DNA of 64,000 nucleotides from Owenia fusiformis (GCA_903813345.2 CAIIXF020000008.1:36854867-36918866), one strand, 5' to 3'; counted from the stretch's first letter, positions 45,131 through 57,257 are shown. The notes: generated by a model from the sequence alone, not told the origin. A program made the numbers and translations.

Positions 45131-45345
45131 AATCAAAGACTATGAAAGAACCGACATCAGTCTTCTTCCACCTTGTCAAGAGCTTACTACAAAGCACTTA
45201 TCATGCATATGGCCCATATTGTAAACCCTGACATTCCAGCAGAAGATGGACATGGATGGAAACTGAATGACTCCACCATTGCATTGGGTATTGACTGGTA
45301 TTCTCAGACAAATGATTGTTGATATAGCACCAGGAGATGAATCAG
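45131..45345 (+). pseudogene. Decayed coding remnant in the foldback interior
   Basis: In one frame LLPPCQELTTKHLSCIWP, then after a frameshift NPDIPAEDGHGWKLNDSTIA with IDW following, then stops. The order LPP...(A/T)...H...W...NPDxPxxxxxGW...W matches a segment that I recall from large uncharacterised invertebrate proteins often linked to transposable elements. At least one frameshift and several stops make it inactive. It may be what remains of the element's own gene, or captured sequence. The minus-strand 116-codon frame over the same bases is a shadow. Confidence 0.45.
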
Positions 45346-46645
45346 AAAGACTCCAGAAGATGTATCTTATGAAATCCAGAACTCTGAAGATGAAATTGAT
45401 ACTTAATGCTGACTTGTTCCCCCCACCCCTCCGAATTCTGTTACTACCCCCCTCCCATACAATAACTATATACAGTATATTGAGATAACTAAGAAGACCC
45501 TGAAAATACTCTATGAAGAAGTCCAAAAGAAAGAATTTATTCCTAAGGCTGATTAACTCTGCCCCCTCCCAATTCTGTTACTAACCTCACCCCTCCTCAT
45601 GCAATAACCATTGCACTGAGTTGTACATTATTTACCAGAAAATATAAAGTATAATCAAAGAAGTCCAATGTAAATGTATCTCAAGTCAAGTTTAACTCTG
45701 TTTTTATAGAGAATAGCAATCATCTACTCTAGTATGGGGGCGATGCCAACTTTTGATTACTTGTGTAATTGTATGTTCTTTGACACTGACCAATCATGTA
45801 AGTTGTAATATCCCATATACTGAGATGAATATGAAGAAGACCCATGCAGAAGATGTACCCCATGAAATCCAGATATATGTAGATGAGACTTATACTTATG
45901 GCTGATTAGCTCTGCCTCCTCCCAATTCTTTTACTAGCCCCCCCCCCCCCTCTGTGCCCCCCCCCCCCCATGCAATAACTATGAAACTTAGATGTACATT
46001 ATTTACCAGAAATGCTTGATATAAAATATAATCAAATAAGTCTAGTGTAAATGTATCTCAAAAGTCAAGTTAAACTCTGTTTTTTATAGAGTATAGCAAT
46101 CATCTATTATTATGGGGGCGACGCCCACTTTTGATCACTCATGTAATTGTATGTTCTTTGACACTGACCAATCATGTAAATTGCAATATTCTTTATATTT
46201 AAACAAATGTTTGAACTGTACTGGTTATTTTGAGTGTGCTAAAATGTGCTGATATGTATTGCTTCGAAAAATAATCCATATTCTACATGATGTACATGTT
46301 CAGGTTTTGCAAAATTAAGGATATTTTGAACGAAAATTGTGGTTTCCATGACAACCATGAGTGACAGAGCATTGGAATTTTACATACTACCTCAGCATGA
46401 TCCAATCAACTCCCCATAAAATTATTATGATGATTGAAGACTAACAGAATGATTTATCGAGTGATGATAAAGTACCCCCTGTAATTTTCCATTTTAGGGT
46501 CGAAAACCCCATTTTGACAATTTTCGCCCCGGATATGGCGCGTCAGACACAAAATTTCTGAAGCATCACATAAAAATACATAAGAAACAAGTAATTTCAA
46601 TTTGTTCACGAACTAATACATTTTTGGGTGCTAGCTTACTACCTA

Positions 46646-48514
46646 ATTAGTGTATAAGAGAATTATGGGAGTATTAGCTGATTAGATTGTCATAACTACA
46701 GACATTTCACTCTTGGGAATGAAACTTTTCTTGCGCTTGTGTTGGTTCATTGGAGACGTAATCAAGCAGAATGAGGGCACTTCTTATGCTAATGTGAACA
46801 ATTTGTAGTGAATAGATTGATGCTTTCTTGCAACCCAACTTGACCCGAAATCCATGCTGAATTCATTTGTTCTTATTTGGAACCTGAGAAGTCAATTTTG
46901 TCTGAAAATGCCATTTTCCATGTTTTTGTTTTCAATTTTCAATTTCCAATTTTGTTTCTGATTTAATATTCTTTATGTATTTTTCTGGTATTCTTCACTT
47001 TCTTGGAAAGTACCCTTTGCTTTTTCACTGTTTTACTGTTGCTTTGTATTTTCATTTGCATCATGCTATAGAAATAAACTACGATGTAAGAATCTTGATC
47101 AATAAATCAGTTGGCCTCTTTTCTCTATTTTTTCTCTCTTCCTTGAGGCTGTTTTGAAGAAGCAAAATAAATAATTGAAGAGTGTCGTCAGTCCTCATCA
47201 ACTAAGAATAAAAGAATTAGAATCCACTTGGAAGGTTTGTAAATTGTTTTAAGAAAAGGAAGTAGTGATGAATATCCTTAATGAAAAGAAATGCACGATT
47301 GTTGTTTTTGTATTAAGTACACTCAGAAACGTTTTAGTTTCAATTAACGTTATGTAGATTTACTTCAGTACATTTTCAAGAAAAAAGTGGATTTCACATA
47401 TTCTAAAATGCTTCTCTATTTTTGGAAGTTAGACCGCTCAAAAAGGGATATATCTCATACATAACATGTATTTATTGCATTATAGTTTATCTATCCAACT
47501 TGGTTGATGAGATCCAGAACTTTTATTTGAAAGTCTGAGATCTCTCAGATTGATCCACTTTTCTAAAAAATCAGATATTTTATATGTTGATCATAGTGTA
47601 CATTGCTCTATGTCTCTACTGCCCTCATCAATATCTATCTACATATTTTACTAGCCAGTGTGTGGGATTGGTCAGCTGGGGGGTAGAGATTTGTGCAAGA
47701 CTCGTTAAACATAGATTGATTTTTTTCTAGTGTCATAGTCTGATTCTTCTTCATGTTCTATTTCAAATATTTCTGATTTTGTCGCTTTATCAACTTTTTG
47801 TAAGAGAGACATTCGTCATTTAGATCCATTTAGATTTTATTCAATTTACTTCCAATAAAAAGTGTAAGCTATATTTTATTCTGAATACACCAATTTTCAT
47901 GGCAAGATAATCTCATTTTCTTAACTATTTTCTATTTTATCTGAGTTTCGTTCTATACTTATTTTATATATTGAAGCTAAATTGACATTCAACTAAATTG
48001 AATCTGTAAAATTGGTCTTATGATGGTCTGATATCTTATCTCATCTAATCAAGTCAATTGAGAAATATGCCCGAAGAAAATAAAATGTTCCATTTTTATG
48101 ATTAGTTGTGGAAGTTACAATATTCATTTGGCTCAGACATTTTTATGAATAATTATGCTTAATTTTTTTCTTGAGGGGGGGGGGTTATAAACATAAAAAA
48201 TTAGGCTATCGGGAATTATGTTATTATCCATTCACTGAGCAAGCGTCAAATCTTTGAAAATCTAGTTGAAAATCTAGTTGTTATTTTTATGTTATGGAGA
48301 CTTTAGTTCCTTCTAAATTAATACTTACCTTATTGGACTAATATAATGTATCTTTCTATACTTGGCAATCTTTTCTTGAAACTTTTAACAAGTTCACATT
48401 TCATTTCAGTCCAACCACAGCCCCTCAAATTAAAATCTTGAAAGTAAATCTCTTAATATTGAGCTAATTCTGTCATGTCATCTGTCTGTGCTTCTTTCAT
48501 CTCAAAACTATAGC
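46646..48514. other. Stretch without recognised gene
   Basis: AT-rich. A 9-G run at ~48176. No repeat family member or exon with splice support was found. Confidence 0.35.
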
Positions 48515-48717
48515 AGTGATATCCCCAGGATTTTTCTCAGGTAGGTGCAAAATTTTTATTTTCATAATTCAGACCAAAATGTGTCAGAATATGCCAATTT
48601 TTCATTATTTTCTCATTTTCAAGTGGGTGCAAATGGATTTTCGGGTGGGTGCAAGCCTATTTTCGAAATCTCAGGTGGTCAGCTGCACCCACTTGCTTTG
48701 ATGCTGGAAAGATCACT
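48515..48717 (+). mobile_element. MITE-2 copy
   Basis: Starts AGTGATATCCCCAGGATTTT and ends GCTGGAAAGATCACT. The interior is complete (CTCAGGTAGGTGCAAAATTT, TCATAATTCAGACCAAAATG, TTTCAAGTGGGTGCAAATGG, GGGTGGGTGCAAGCC). Confidence 0.82.
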
Positions 48718-49781
48718 GTATAGATTAGACCGAAGTTTCAGAACCCTAAAAGTGGTTCAAAATGAAACAATTTTGACAAATAGAATGATCACTTAAACTA
48801 TATGCATAGCACAGTATGTGGTCAGAATTGCTATATTTTTGGGAGGCTTTGCAAAAGACTGATCACATCAGTGATTCACTTTCTACAGCATAAGGATGGT
48901 GAGTGATACCTTACCACATGTAACAGTTCAAACCAACAATTTAACTGATAGTACATACGTATAAGATAAAACAGATTCAGTAGTAGTGAAAAGAATAGGT
49001 ACATTGGTGGGTAAGTGATTACTTAACTAAGTTACAAAATAAATGTTAACTGCATTTTTTTTGAGTATTTACAACACATTTTTTTATTATTATGTGAAGG
49101 AAAATATGGTATTTAACTAAATATTCCTAATGTATTCTAAAAAAACAATTGACCTGGCAGGATTATTTTCAAAAAGTAAAATGTGTCGATCATACTTCAT
49201 TATGTTTGGTAAAATATCCACCATTTAGTCTCAAGTCTTTTGATGAAGATTAGATGAAGTTCTTTAGACAATTTTGGGTCTATTTTTCGATGACAGGTTT
49301 ATAATTGCTAGGTTTCTTTACATTTTTTTGTCGTCTCCCATTCATACTTCTGCTTAGATATTGTAATCACATAACTTCTGATGTTTACTGTTGTCAAGGA
49401 GATAAGGTTGATAATAAGAAATATACAATATTTTACATATGCAATCTACAATAATAGGCTGTATCATCTGTTAAAATTGTGATGAGTCATTTATATAAAA
49501 TAATGTACCATAACAACATCATAACAGGTATACTTATGTGAGAAGCATACATAAATATAATTTCATGCCAAATGTGTATAAAGCTACCCTGTCTAAGAGT
49601 ATCTAGTTTCCTTTTACTCTTAATATTTCTGGCAGATCTCCCAGATTAATGAGACAATCAGAGCTCAGTGAGAGTCAAATTCAATTGATTTTGAATATAT
49701 AAACAGTGTTAGTGTTTATCAAGTAATTTTTAGTTTATATGGCACAACATGTCTCATTGGTTGAATGCCAAATAACCAAAC
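48718..49781. other. Stretch without recognised gene
   Basis: AT-rich, no recognised features. Confidence 0.3.
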
Positions 49782-49954
49782 CAGAGGTTTCACTACAATT
49801 TCTCACAACAGGCTAAATAAATGAAAACAACAGGCAAAATTAATAGAAATCATGAATTTAACATGGAAAAGTTGAAAAGTCGCTAAAGGCAACAGGCGAT
49901 TTGTGAAAACAACCGGTGAAATTCGCCTCTTGTCTGCTGGTAATGAAACCCCTG
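49782..49954 (+). mobile_element. MITE-1 copy D
   Basis: 173 bp, ends CAGAGGTTTCACTAC and GTAATGAAACCCCTG, flanked by CAAAC at 49777-49781 and 49955-49959 (5-bp target duplication). The interior agrees with copies B and C. Confidence 0.88.
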
Positions 49955-50204
49955 CAAACTGTTAAATGATCCTCATTCTACCCTCATTCTTATTAGCCAG
50001 AGGGTAGTGTGCTATTTTGACTCATGAGGTCAGGGTAGTATCAACTAAACTTGATGAACTTTTTTCATTGCCAAATTCTTTCATTAAATTGGGGTAATAG
50101 CAACTGTTGGAGTTCCCTGAATTTTATTTTGTGTGCCAGATTATGTGTAATATGTTTTCCAATACCTAGAATTCCTCTCCTCATATGTCTTTTTGATGCT
50201 TTTC

Positions 50205-50350
50205 TCACCAAAATTTAATGGAACTACCTACTATTTTGGTAATTCTATACAATTTAGAGTGTTGACTACATGCCTGTTTACTTTATTCCTTGCTAATTTC
50301 ACTCTTGTCACTCTATTTTCTATTTCAAACTTAACCACCATGAAATTCTT
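50205..50350 (+). repeat. Repeat-3 copy
   Basis: ATGGAACTACCTACTATTTT, TTTAGAGTGTTGACTACATG, CCTGTTTACTTTATTCCTTG, CTAATTTCACTCTTGTCACT, TTCAAACTTAACCACCATGA. Confidence 0.7.
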
Positions 50351-50799
50351 CTCAGGTGCGAATTTGATATGAATAGTCATTTCGAGTTAGTTACTATGAC
50401 AACTACAAAAAAATAATTTGAAATATCCCCTGATTGATTTGGTGTTGAGTTGACCAAGAAGGATGCGGGAGTGCCTTGGAATTTCAAATTGGTGTGTTGT
50501 CATGCCAATAGGTGCCTTATCATTTAAACCATGAACATGTTCAACCTTCTCCTTCATCTTCATATTTTCACTAAGATTAAGCATAACCAAAAATCTCGAG
50601 AATAAGTCTGAAAATCTGAAGTTTTAGAATTGTTTATCTAAGAACAGAGAAAATCTGTTGAAAATCCACTTGAAGATATGTAGTGTGATTATCATGCAGT
50701 AACTGAGTTTTATGTCATTATTTCACTGTGAACTTCCTGTGTATCATAGCAACTTTGAAATGTTACCCTTGCGAAAACAACCAAAATAGTTGAGCCTTT
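50351..50799. other. Spacer between two repeat-3 copies
   Basis: No coding evidence. The minus-strand 67-codon frame here has no support. Confidence 0.3.
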
Positions 50800-50950
50800 A
50801 TATATGATTTTCTCTTATAAATTTGAAAAAAACTATGTGATTCTTTTACATTTCTGTATACATGTACTTGGGTTCATGTATGTATAGTTTATTCCTTGCT
50901 GATTCCACTCTTTTTGCTTTATTTCTCATTTCAAAACATGACCACCATAA
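50800..50950 (+). repeat. Repeat-3 copy
   Basis: ATGATTTTCTCTTATAAATT, TACATTTCTGTATACATGTA, TAGTTTATTCCTTGCTGATT, CCACTCTTTTTGCTTTATTT, TCATTTCAAAACATGACCAC. Confidence 0.65.
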
Positions 50951-51072
50951 CATTTTTATCTTATGGCATACTACTATCTTACCTAATGAAGATAACTAGA
51001 GGTTTGCGCTACCCTTTAGCAGAGTTTGACTTCTACACTCTTCACCAAGAGTTCTTTGATCTAATTTATTTA

Positions 51073-51241
51073 TTATGTCACCAGCACCAGAAGTTTTGAC
51101 ATATTGTAATAGTCTCCAAGTTTTTTGTGGAATGTTTTTTTGTATTTTTTGTTCAGTGGTTGGTATTTGGTGGTTAGCATTCGTTGTTTACATCAAATGG
51201 CAGGTGGTGACATTTTGCATGTTAATTAATACCTTGTGTCT
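51073..51241 (+). repeat. Repeat-4 copy
   Basis: TATGTCACCAGCACCAGAAG, TTTTGACATATTGTAATAGT, CTCCAAGTTTTTTGTGGAA, GTGGTTGGTATTTGGTGGTT, ATCAAATGGCAGGTGGTGAC, TTTTGCATGTTAATTAATAC. The tail matches the 16211 copy. Confidence 0.7.
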
Positions 51242-51673
51242 AATTAGACTATTCTAACACAAAATCCTGACACTATATTTACTACCTGTATGTAGCTAGT
51301 AATCAAAGTAATCATACAAGGTTAAAGAAGGATCCATTTGAGATTAAGATCTTACCAGCATGAAAACTGTAAAATGATCTGTTAAAGTCAGAGGGGAGTG
51401 TGGCTTAGTGATTGGAATATAGGGTAGCTTTGAACTTTTACAAAACAACATATACGAGTATAATAAGCAAGTTCTCCTAATTAAGTAATCAGGCTTTTTA
51501 GCTCATTTTAAAATCTAATAAGTACTTGGATTTCTTCTCAGATTACTACAGTATTACTATTATAAACTATTATGTTGTCACAGTGTCTGTTTTCTTTTTT
51601 CTTAGCATGATGTTATTCTTTGCCTTAGTTTCTGTTTCTGAAGAAAATCATGAATTCTGTTATATTCTATTCG
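51242..51673. other. Stretch without recognised gene
   Basis: AT-rich, no recognised features. Confidence 0.3.
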
Positions 51674-51847
51674 CTGGGTTTCTTTGGAATTTCTAGCAAT
51701 AGGCAAAATGAATGAAACAACAGGCAATCCTTTCGAAATTATAATTTGAACTTATATGCATAGTTGACAAATTCTATAAAACAATGGGCATAATTGGTAA
51801 AAGTTACTTGCGAAAATCGCTTGTTGCATGCTGCTATGGAACCCCTG
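51674..51847 (+). mobile_element. MITE-1 copy E (diverged)
   Basis: CTGGGTTTCTTTGGAATTTC, AGCAATAGGCAAAATGAATG, AAACAACAGGCAATCC, AAAATCGCTTGTTGCATGCT, ATGGAACCCCTG. The most mutated member; the terminal repeats no longer pair fully and no target duplication is left. Confidence 0.65.
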
Positions 51848-52362
51848 TTAATAAGTGGAAGCTATTTTTCAAGATCAGTTTCTTGTTACCAACATGCCAT
51901 GTTGTTCGGGATTGTGGGTGGATGACGTGATATTGCATGTGACATGTTTTAGATGATTTTTCATTCTATGTAGGCCCCTCTCTTCTCTAATTATATATTT
52001 TTAGACCTTTGAATATCCTTAAAATCATATAAATCATTCTACACAATATGTAGTATGTTCTGCCCAAATTTTACAAAAAGTGAGTCATGGTACATTAATG
52101 AGAAAATTGATCCAAAATCTATTCTATCTTCTAATTTGATTCTTGGAACACATTCCAAATACTTAGCTGTGGTGTTATTAGGATTTGAACCCCTTCCAAT
52201 TTATAGTAGTTCATTCTTAAACATTGGTATACATGTAATAGGTTTCTACTTTTGTTGTCTTAAAATTGCAATTATATATGGAAATCTCCCGGTTTTCCTT
52301 GCCAGTCCAAATTGCTTATTCCAAGGGTTATTTTTAGAGAATAAGAACGAATAAAGTGAAAT

Positions 52363-52521
52363 CAGCAAGCAAGTCTAAACTGAACACCTCTGAGGCCAGC
52401 TAAAAGTGTTCCAATTAGCAGGTTTTATCAATATGAGAAAACTAATTTGGGACTTAGAAAAAGTGTTCACATTGAGAAGTGTTTTGGATTAGAGAGGTGT
52501 TGAGATATACAGGTTTCACTG
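52363..52521 (-). mobile_element. MITE with pogo/Tigger-like ends
   Basis: The right end read inward is CAGTGAAACCTGTATATCTC followed by AACACCTCTCTAAT, with TA immediately outside (52522-52523). The left end has CTAAACTGAACACCTCTGAG. Inner AAAAAGTGTTCACATTGAGA is the complement of a segment in the 21178 element. The left end is eroded. Confidence 0.55.
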
Positions 52522-52523
52522 TA

Positions 52524-52994
52524 TCATGTACTAGTATTTGACACTGAATTATAATATGCTAGACAGTTGTTCCAAATTTTAAAGAGAAAGCTGGATTTGG
52601 TATATCTTCTCTGATAATTTCCTCAAATCTGGCTCCAAAGGTCTTATCAGTTTATGTACCTGCTTATGTTCCTGTTCTGATACATCTTCACATGCTGTCA
52701 TAGAAATCATGTTCTCGTGAAGAAATTCAAAACGATCCAAAATACTTCTCTACGGAAAATAGGAAAGTTGTATTTCGATACCAACATTTCAGAAATTCTG
52801 ATCATGCACAAAATGAGAAAATGATGTGTTTATTTTGTGAGACCATATTTGAGCCAAGTATGCTTTTAGAAATAGCTAACCTTAGGAAGTTATAAGCCTA
52901 GTCTAAAAGAAATTCCTCCTAGTCATTATTTGGCTCTATCTAAAGGGCTTCCAAGCAAAATTAAATGTTCAGATTACCATAACAATTTCATGTT
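52524..52994. other. Stretch up to the duplication junction
   Basis: No gene. ATTACCATAACAATTTCATG immediately precedes the junction and has no match to the left flank of 28195 (TTATATAGGCAAAATAAA), so the join shows no homology longer than a base or so. Confidence 0.5.
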
Positions 52995-53828
52995 ATGAAA
53001 CATTTTGAAACAGATAAAATAAGGTATCGCATAGAACTTTAAGAATAAAACAGTATACAAATTACGTTGTCAAAATATTTCGTCGCATTTAATTTCTTAG
53101 TCTCAGTCTCTTATCAAATCATAAAAGAATAAAACATTCTAAACTTAATCACTTGGGATTTATGTTTCGGCATTCGTTTCAGGCATTTGTTTTTTATGTT
53201 CTTCTCCTGAAATGTATTTGTTTGACAATAATCAGAGAAAGTGCGTATACGTATAAATATGCCACGCAAACAAACGGGTGTGACTTCAATTTCTTGTCTG
53301 TCTGAGGACGTATTGGGAACGAGATAGAATTAAAGAATTCTTATGAACAAATGTATTGGCTAAGTTAATTTCTGATGGATCTGGATAAAATATATTTCAA
53401 AACTTTGTCAACACTAGATAACTTCATTTAGGCAGATATAGTATCTTGATATATTTGGCTATCATGCGTTTAAAATACGTTCCTAAAACTATGAAGACGT
53501 TGGGTGAGAAATATTGCTATTGTACGTTCGAAAAGTATTTGGTTGTATTTTGTAGTTCTCAAGTTACCCATGAACTTTCGTGGGCTAATTAACGTCTTGA
53601 CTTAGCATATTTAGCCTAATTTTGCAATGATGTCAACGTGATTCAAATGTTATGCTGTCGTGATTCGCAGAGGTTGCGACAAGATTCGTTTTAAGAAATT
53701 GTATTTTTTGATAAGATCCCCTAATTTTCGGAGAACTTGGTTTCAGACAACTGGGTTTCGGAGAATTGAGTTTCGGACAACTGGGTTTCGGACAACTGGA
53801 TTGACCCCTATGAGGGTTGATCATACAT

Positions 53829-54413
53829 TAGAGGTGTCAAGTATTAACCGGTTAACCGGTTAACCGCCGATAATGCCTTGACCGGTCTGAGTTTTTATGG
53901 GCGGTTAGTTGACCGTGTATAATTCTGTTATTTCCCGCGCTTATTTTGCATGCTTATCCGTTTGGTTTTATGGTGTCAGTTTCACGTAAGCTACTCATAC
54001 ATGTCATAAGTCCCATAACTCCTTACAAACATCCAATCAGCAACTTTAATCCCTGCCACATTGCTTTCCCGCGCTTACTTTGCATTTTAATCTGTTTGTT
54101 TTTCAAGCGTCAGTTTCATGTGAGCTACTCATACATGTGATAGGTCTGATAATTCCTTACAAACATCCAATCAGCAACTTTAATCCCTGCCACATTGCTT
54201 TCCTGCGCTTACTTACATAGAATAGCGTAAAGCTTGACGAACGTAAAAAATAAACGCCGATATATCATTTTTCCAATTTTTTCAACTTTCAAGATCAAAG
54301 ATGAAGATTTCATTTGAAATTATAAGTTCAAATTTCCCGCCGGTTAACCGACTTTAACCGGTAAAAACCCCCGGTTAACCGGTTAATGCTCAAGCTGTTA
54401 ATTGACACCACTA
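53829..54413. mobile_element. hAT-like MITE, second copy
   Basis: Copy of 29029-29613 within the duplication, with the same CCGGTTAA ends and the 134-bp inner repeat. Confidence 0.65.
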
Positions 54414-55839
54414 CTACCTACATGGCCATTTTATATTTCATTGAACAAATTCGAAAATCAACTGATTTGGGGAAAACGAGCATTGGCATAACATTAGATT
54501 TTTCCAAGGCCTTTGACACTATTAATCATGACATTTTGATACAAAAACTTGAATATTATGGCATCAGAGGAATAGCTAAGTCCTGGTTTGAAAGTTATTT
54601 AAAAGACCGCAAACAATATGTCACCATTAACAATTATGAATCTAAACAATCATCTCTAAATTGTGGTGTTCCGCAGGGCTCGGTGCTTGGACCACTATTA
54701 TTTATTCTTTACATAAATGATCTGCCTTTTGTTGACCCTAATCTAAAATTTATTATGTTTGCTGATGACACCAATCTTCTTGATAGTGATTATGATTTAA
54801 ATGAACTAATGCAAACTTGAATTCAATAGATGACTGGATAAAAGCAAACAAACTTTCACTTAATATTGGCAAAACCAATGCTATTCTATTTGGACCCCAA
54901 AAAAATCAAACAAATCTGAATCTCAAAATACGCAATGAGAACATAAATTTCCGGGATAAAATTGACTTTCTTGGAATTATTATTGATAAAAACTTGAAAT
55001 TTAAAGAGCACATACAATCTATTGAAACAAAGATTTCTCGCGTCATTGGTTCTCTTTATCACATTAAACATCTACTTCAAATAGACAGTTTCAAAACAAT
55101 TTACTACTCATTGATACACTCTCAATTAAATTATTGCAACATAATCTGGGGTAACACATTTAAATCATTTTATGATCGTCTACATAAACTGCAGAAACAA
55201 TTCTTAAGGCTAGCTTTAAATAAGGATAGACTTTCTCACTCCGCTCCCTTATTTGAAGATCTTAACATATTAAATATTTTTGATGTCAACAGATATTGTA
55301 CTGGTCAGTTCATGTACAAAATCTTTAATAAGCACCCCAGTCTTCCAAAAAATCTATTTCAAGACTTGTTTGATATCAACATTAATATTCATCATCATTA
55401 CACAAGACAATTGCATTATTTTCATATCCCTAAATGCTCTAAACTTTCCCTTCGCTATCTAGGTCCTAATCTTTGAAATGCTCTACCACATGATATTAAA
55501 AAATGCTCCACTCTAAATATTTTCAAATCTTCATATAAAAAACTACTCATCTATCGATAATGTATAATACCAATATCATACTATACTGTTGATTTTATAC
55601 TGATACCTGATTTTTGTAACATTTTTACATTGTACATCCTTAGATTAATTGTTAATACCATTTTTATATACCTACATGTAACATAATATAAGTGTTTTCT
55701 TTTATATGTAGTCTAGATGTCATTTAAATGATTTCTGTTAGACCGCAACATATACCCACTAGGGTGTCTAGCGGCTTGTTTTTATAGTGTATATTATATA
55801 AGAAATATGAAATAAATTGAATTGAATTGAATTGAATTA
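54414..55839 (+). pseudogene. Non-LTR reverse transcriptase pseudogene, second copy
   Basis: Same truncation, frameshift (near 54810-54820) and Trp-to-TGA change (55474-55476) as the copy at 29614, so the lesions predate the duplication. RT motifs LDFSKAFDTINH, GVPQGSVLGPLL and FADDTNLL are present. Confidence 0.9.
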
Positions 55840-56722
55840 TATATTTATTATATATTTTTATTTTTTGGGATCCTGTTTTTACGGCGTTCGCATTAAATAC
55901 AAACCACTCTGTTACGTCACGTATATGACGTTCGTTGAATTATCGCAATCAAAATGTCAGACGAAATGGAATTTCCATTGCAATTTATCTGACTATTCAA
56001 TGTTCGCTGGATAATAATTCCCAATGGGATGAAACGGACAATCCTATAGTTTTTCAAAAATATCACTTATATCCACTCATGGATATCAGTATCTTCACTC
56101 ATTCGCTGCGCTCACTCGCGAAGATATCAATATCCACTCATGGATATAAGTGATATTTTTTCAGAGCCATAGGATATTCCTATATTATTCCATAGTTAGC
56201 ATGATATCCATAGGATAACATGTCAAAATAAAAACGGTATTTTTGAAATCAGTGGTAAAATATGATATTTTTGGCAAATTTTCACTTAACCATAGCATAC
56301 GGTGTTTTAGCCATGACATGCGGCGCCGTATGCCATGGTTTATGGATTTTTGCTACTTTAGACTCAAAACGAGGCTAAGTGTCAATATCGCCGTAGCGTT
56401 TGGAAAATTCGTTTTAGATCACTTAATTCCCGAAGATTCTGATGATGACTTTAACTATGGAATATAAAGAACATCCTATGATTTACTCGTGATATGATTT
56501 TAATCTCTCGCTACGCTCACTCGTGCAGATATCATATCCATTCGTGGATAAAAATCATATCACTCATAAATCATAGGATATCCTCTATTTAAGATGTGAT
56601 ATTCGATAGTTTAAAAGTGATATTCGATGGTTCGTAAATTGTTTGCTAAAATATGATATCTTGATCCACATATCAAATATATCATCATGTGATATTCGAT
56701 CTATATCCTCCTTGCAACCATG

Positions 56723-57257
56723 GGATAAAGCTTTACGTCCCGCTCCAAGCGGGCAGATGTAGTATATCTGCCCGCTACGTCATAATCGCCGCTTGCATAT
56801 TTGTTCATAATTTGTAACGTTCGCGGAATGACTGTAAACGGCAATGGAGAAAACACAGACAATCAGGGTCTGTTTGATAGTTAAAAAAGGGAGAGAGCAT
56901 CCACTTTATCAATAAAAAATTCGAGAAAATAAATATGGGATTATTTGAGAGAACATGAAAATCCGCCCACGGCCAAGAAAACAAAACTGGACATGAATAT
57001 TCTAAAATATTTCCACGATTTAACAATGTGAACCAGATGACCAAGATTGGTATGGGATAAACATATTATCCTATAGTCAGGATATTGGGATTATCCCTTG
57101 GCCATTATATAGGGGTTATGCAATTGGAGGTTTTGGATACAGGGAATATCCCGAGAGATATACAATATTTCTTCCCGAGGGACCAAGGGAAGACATATTA
57201 TGTATCCCTCGGGATATTCCCTGTATCCAAAACCTCCAAGTGCATAACTGTTATATA
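56723..57257 (+). mobile_element. R-element, copy of 31923-32457 in the duplication
   Basis: Same hairpin head, CRE-like TACGTCATAATCGC, out-of-register ATG frame and terminal foldback as at 31923. Confidence 0.6.

Larger units (their letters stand above)
42210..46643. mobile_element. 4.4-kb foldback transposon with tandem-repeat arms
   Basis: Ends GGTAGTAAGCTAGCACCC on the left and GGGTGCTAGCTTACTACC on the right, with TA on both sides (42208-42209 and 46644-46645). The outer ~400 bp of each arm are complementary (for example CGTATCCGGGGCGAAAGTTG vs CAATTTTCGCCCCGGATATG). The arms then contain ~360-bp units, each with ATTTATATAATTGGCAAGTC-like, AGTGGGCGTCGCCCCCATAAT-like, GGTAAATAATGTACAT and a G- or C-run segment: three units on the left (to ~43655), two to three on the right (from ~45350). 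This is the architecture of Foldback/TU-type elements. The superfamily is unresolved; the TA flank does not fit FB or Galileo. Confidence 0.85.

Noticed and set aside
45176-45526. 116-codon minus-strand frame in the giant foldback
   Set aside because: It overlaps the plus-strand decayed coding remnant and reads through C-rich repeat sequence. Judged a shadow frame.
42210-46643. Giant foldback as an LTR retrotransposon
   Set aside because: The terminal copies are inverted, not direct, and there is no primer-binding site, polypurine tract or pol gene.
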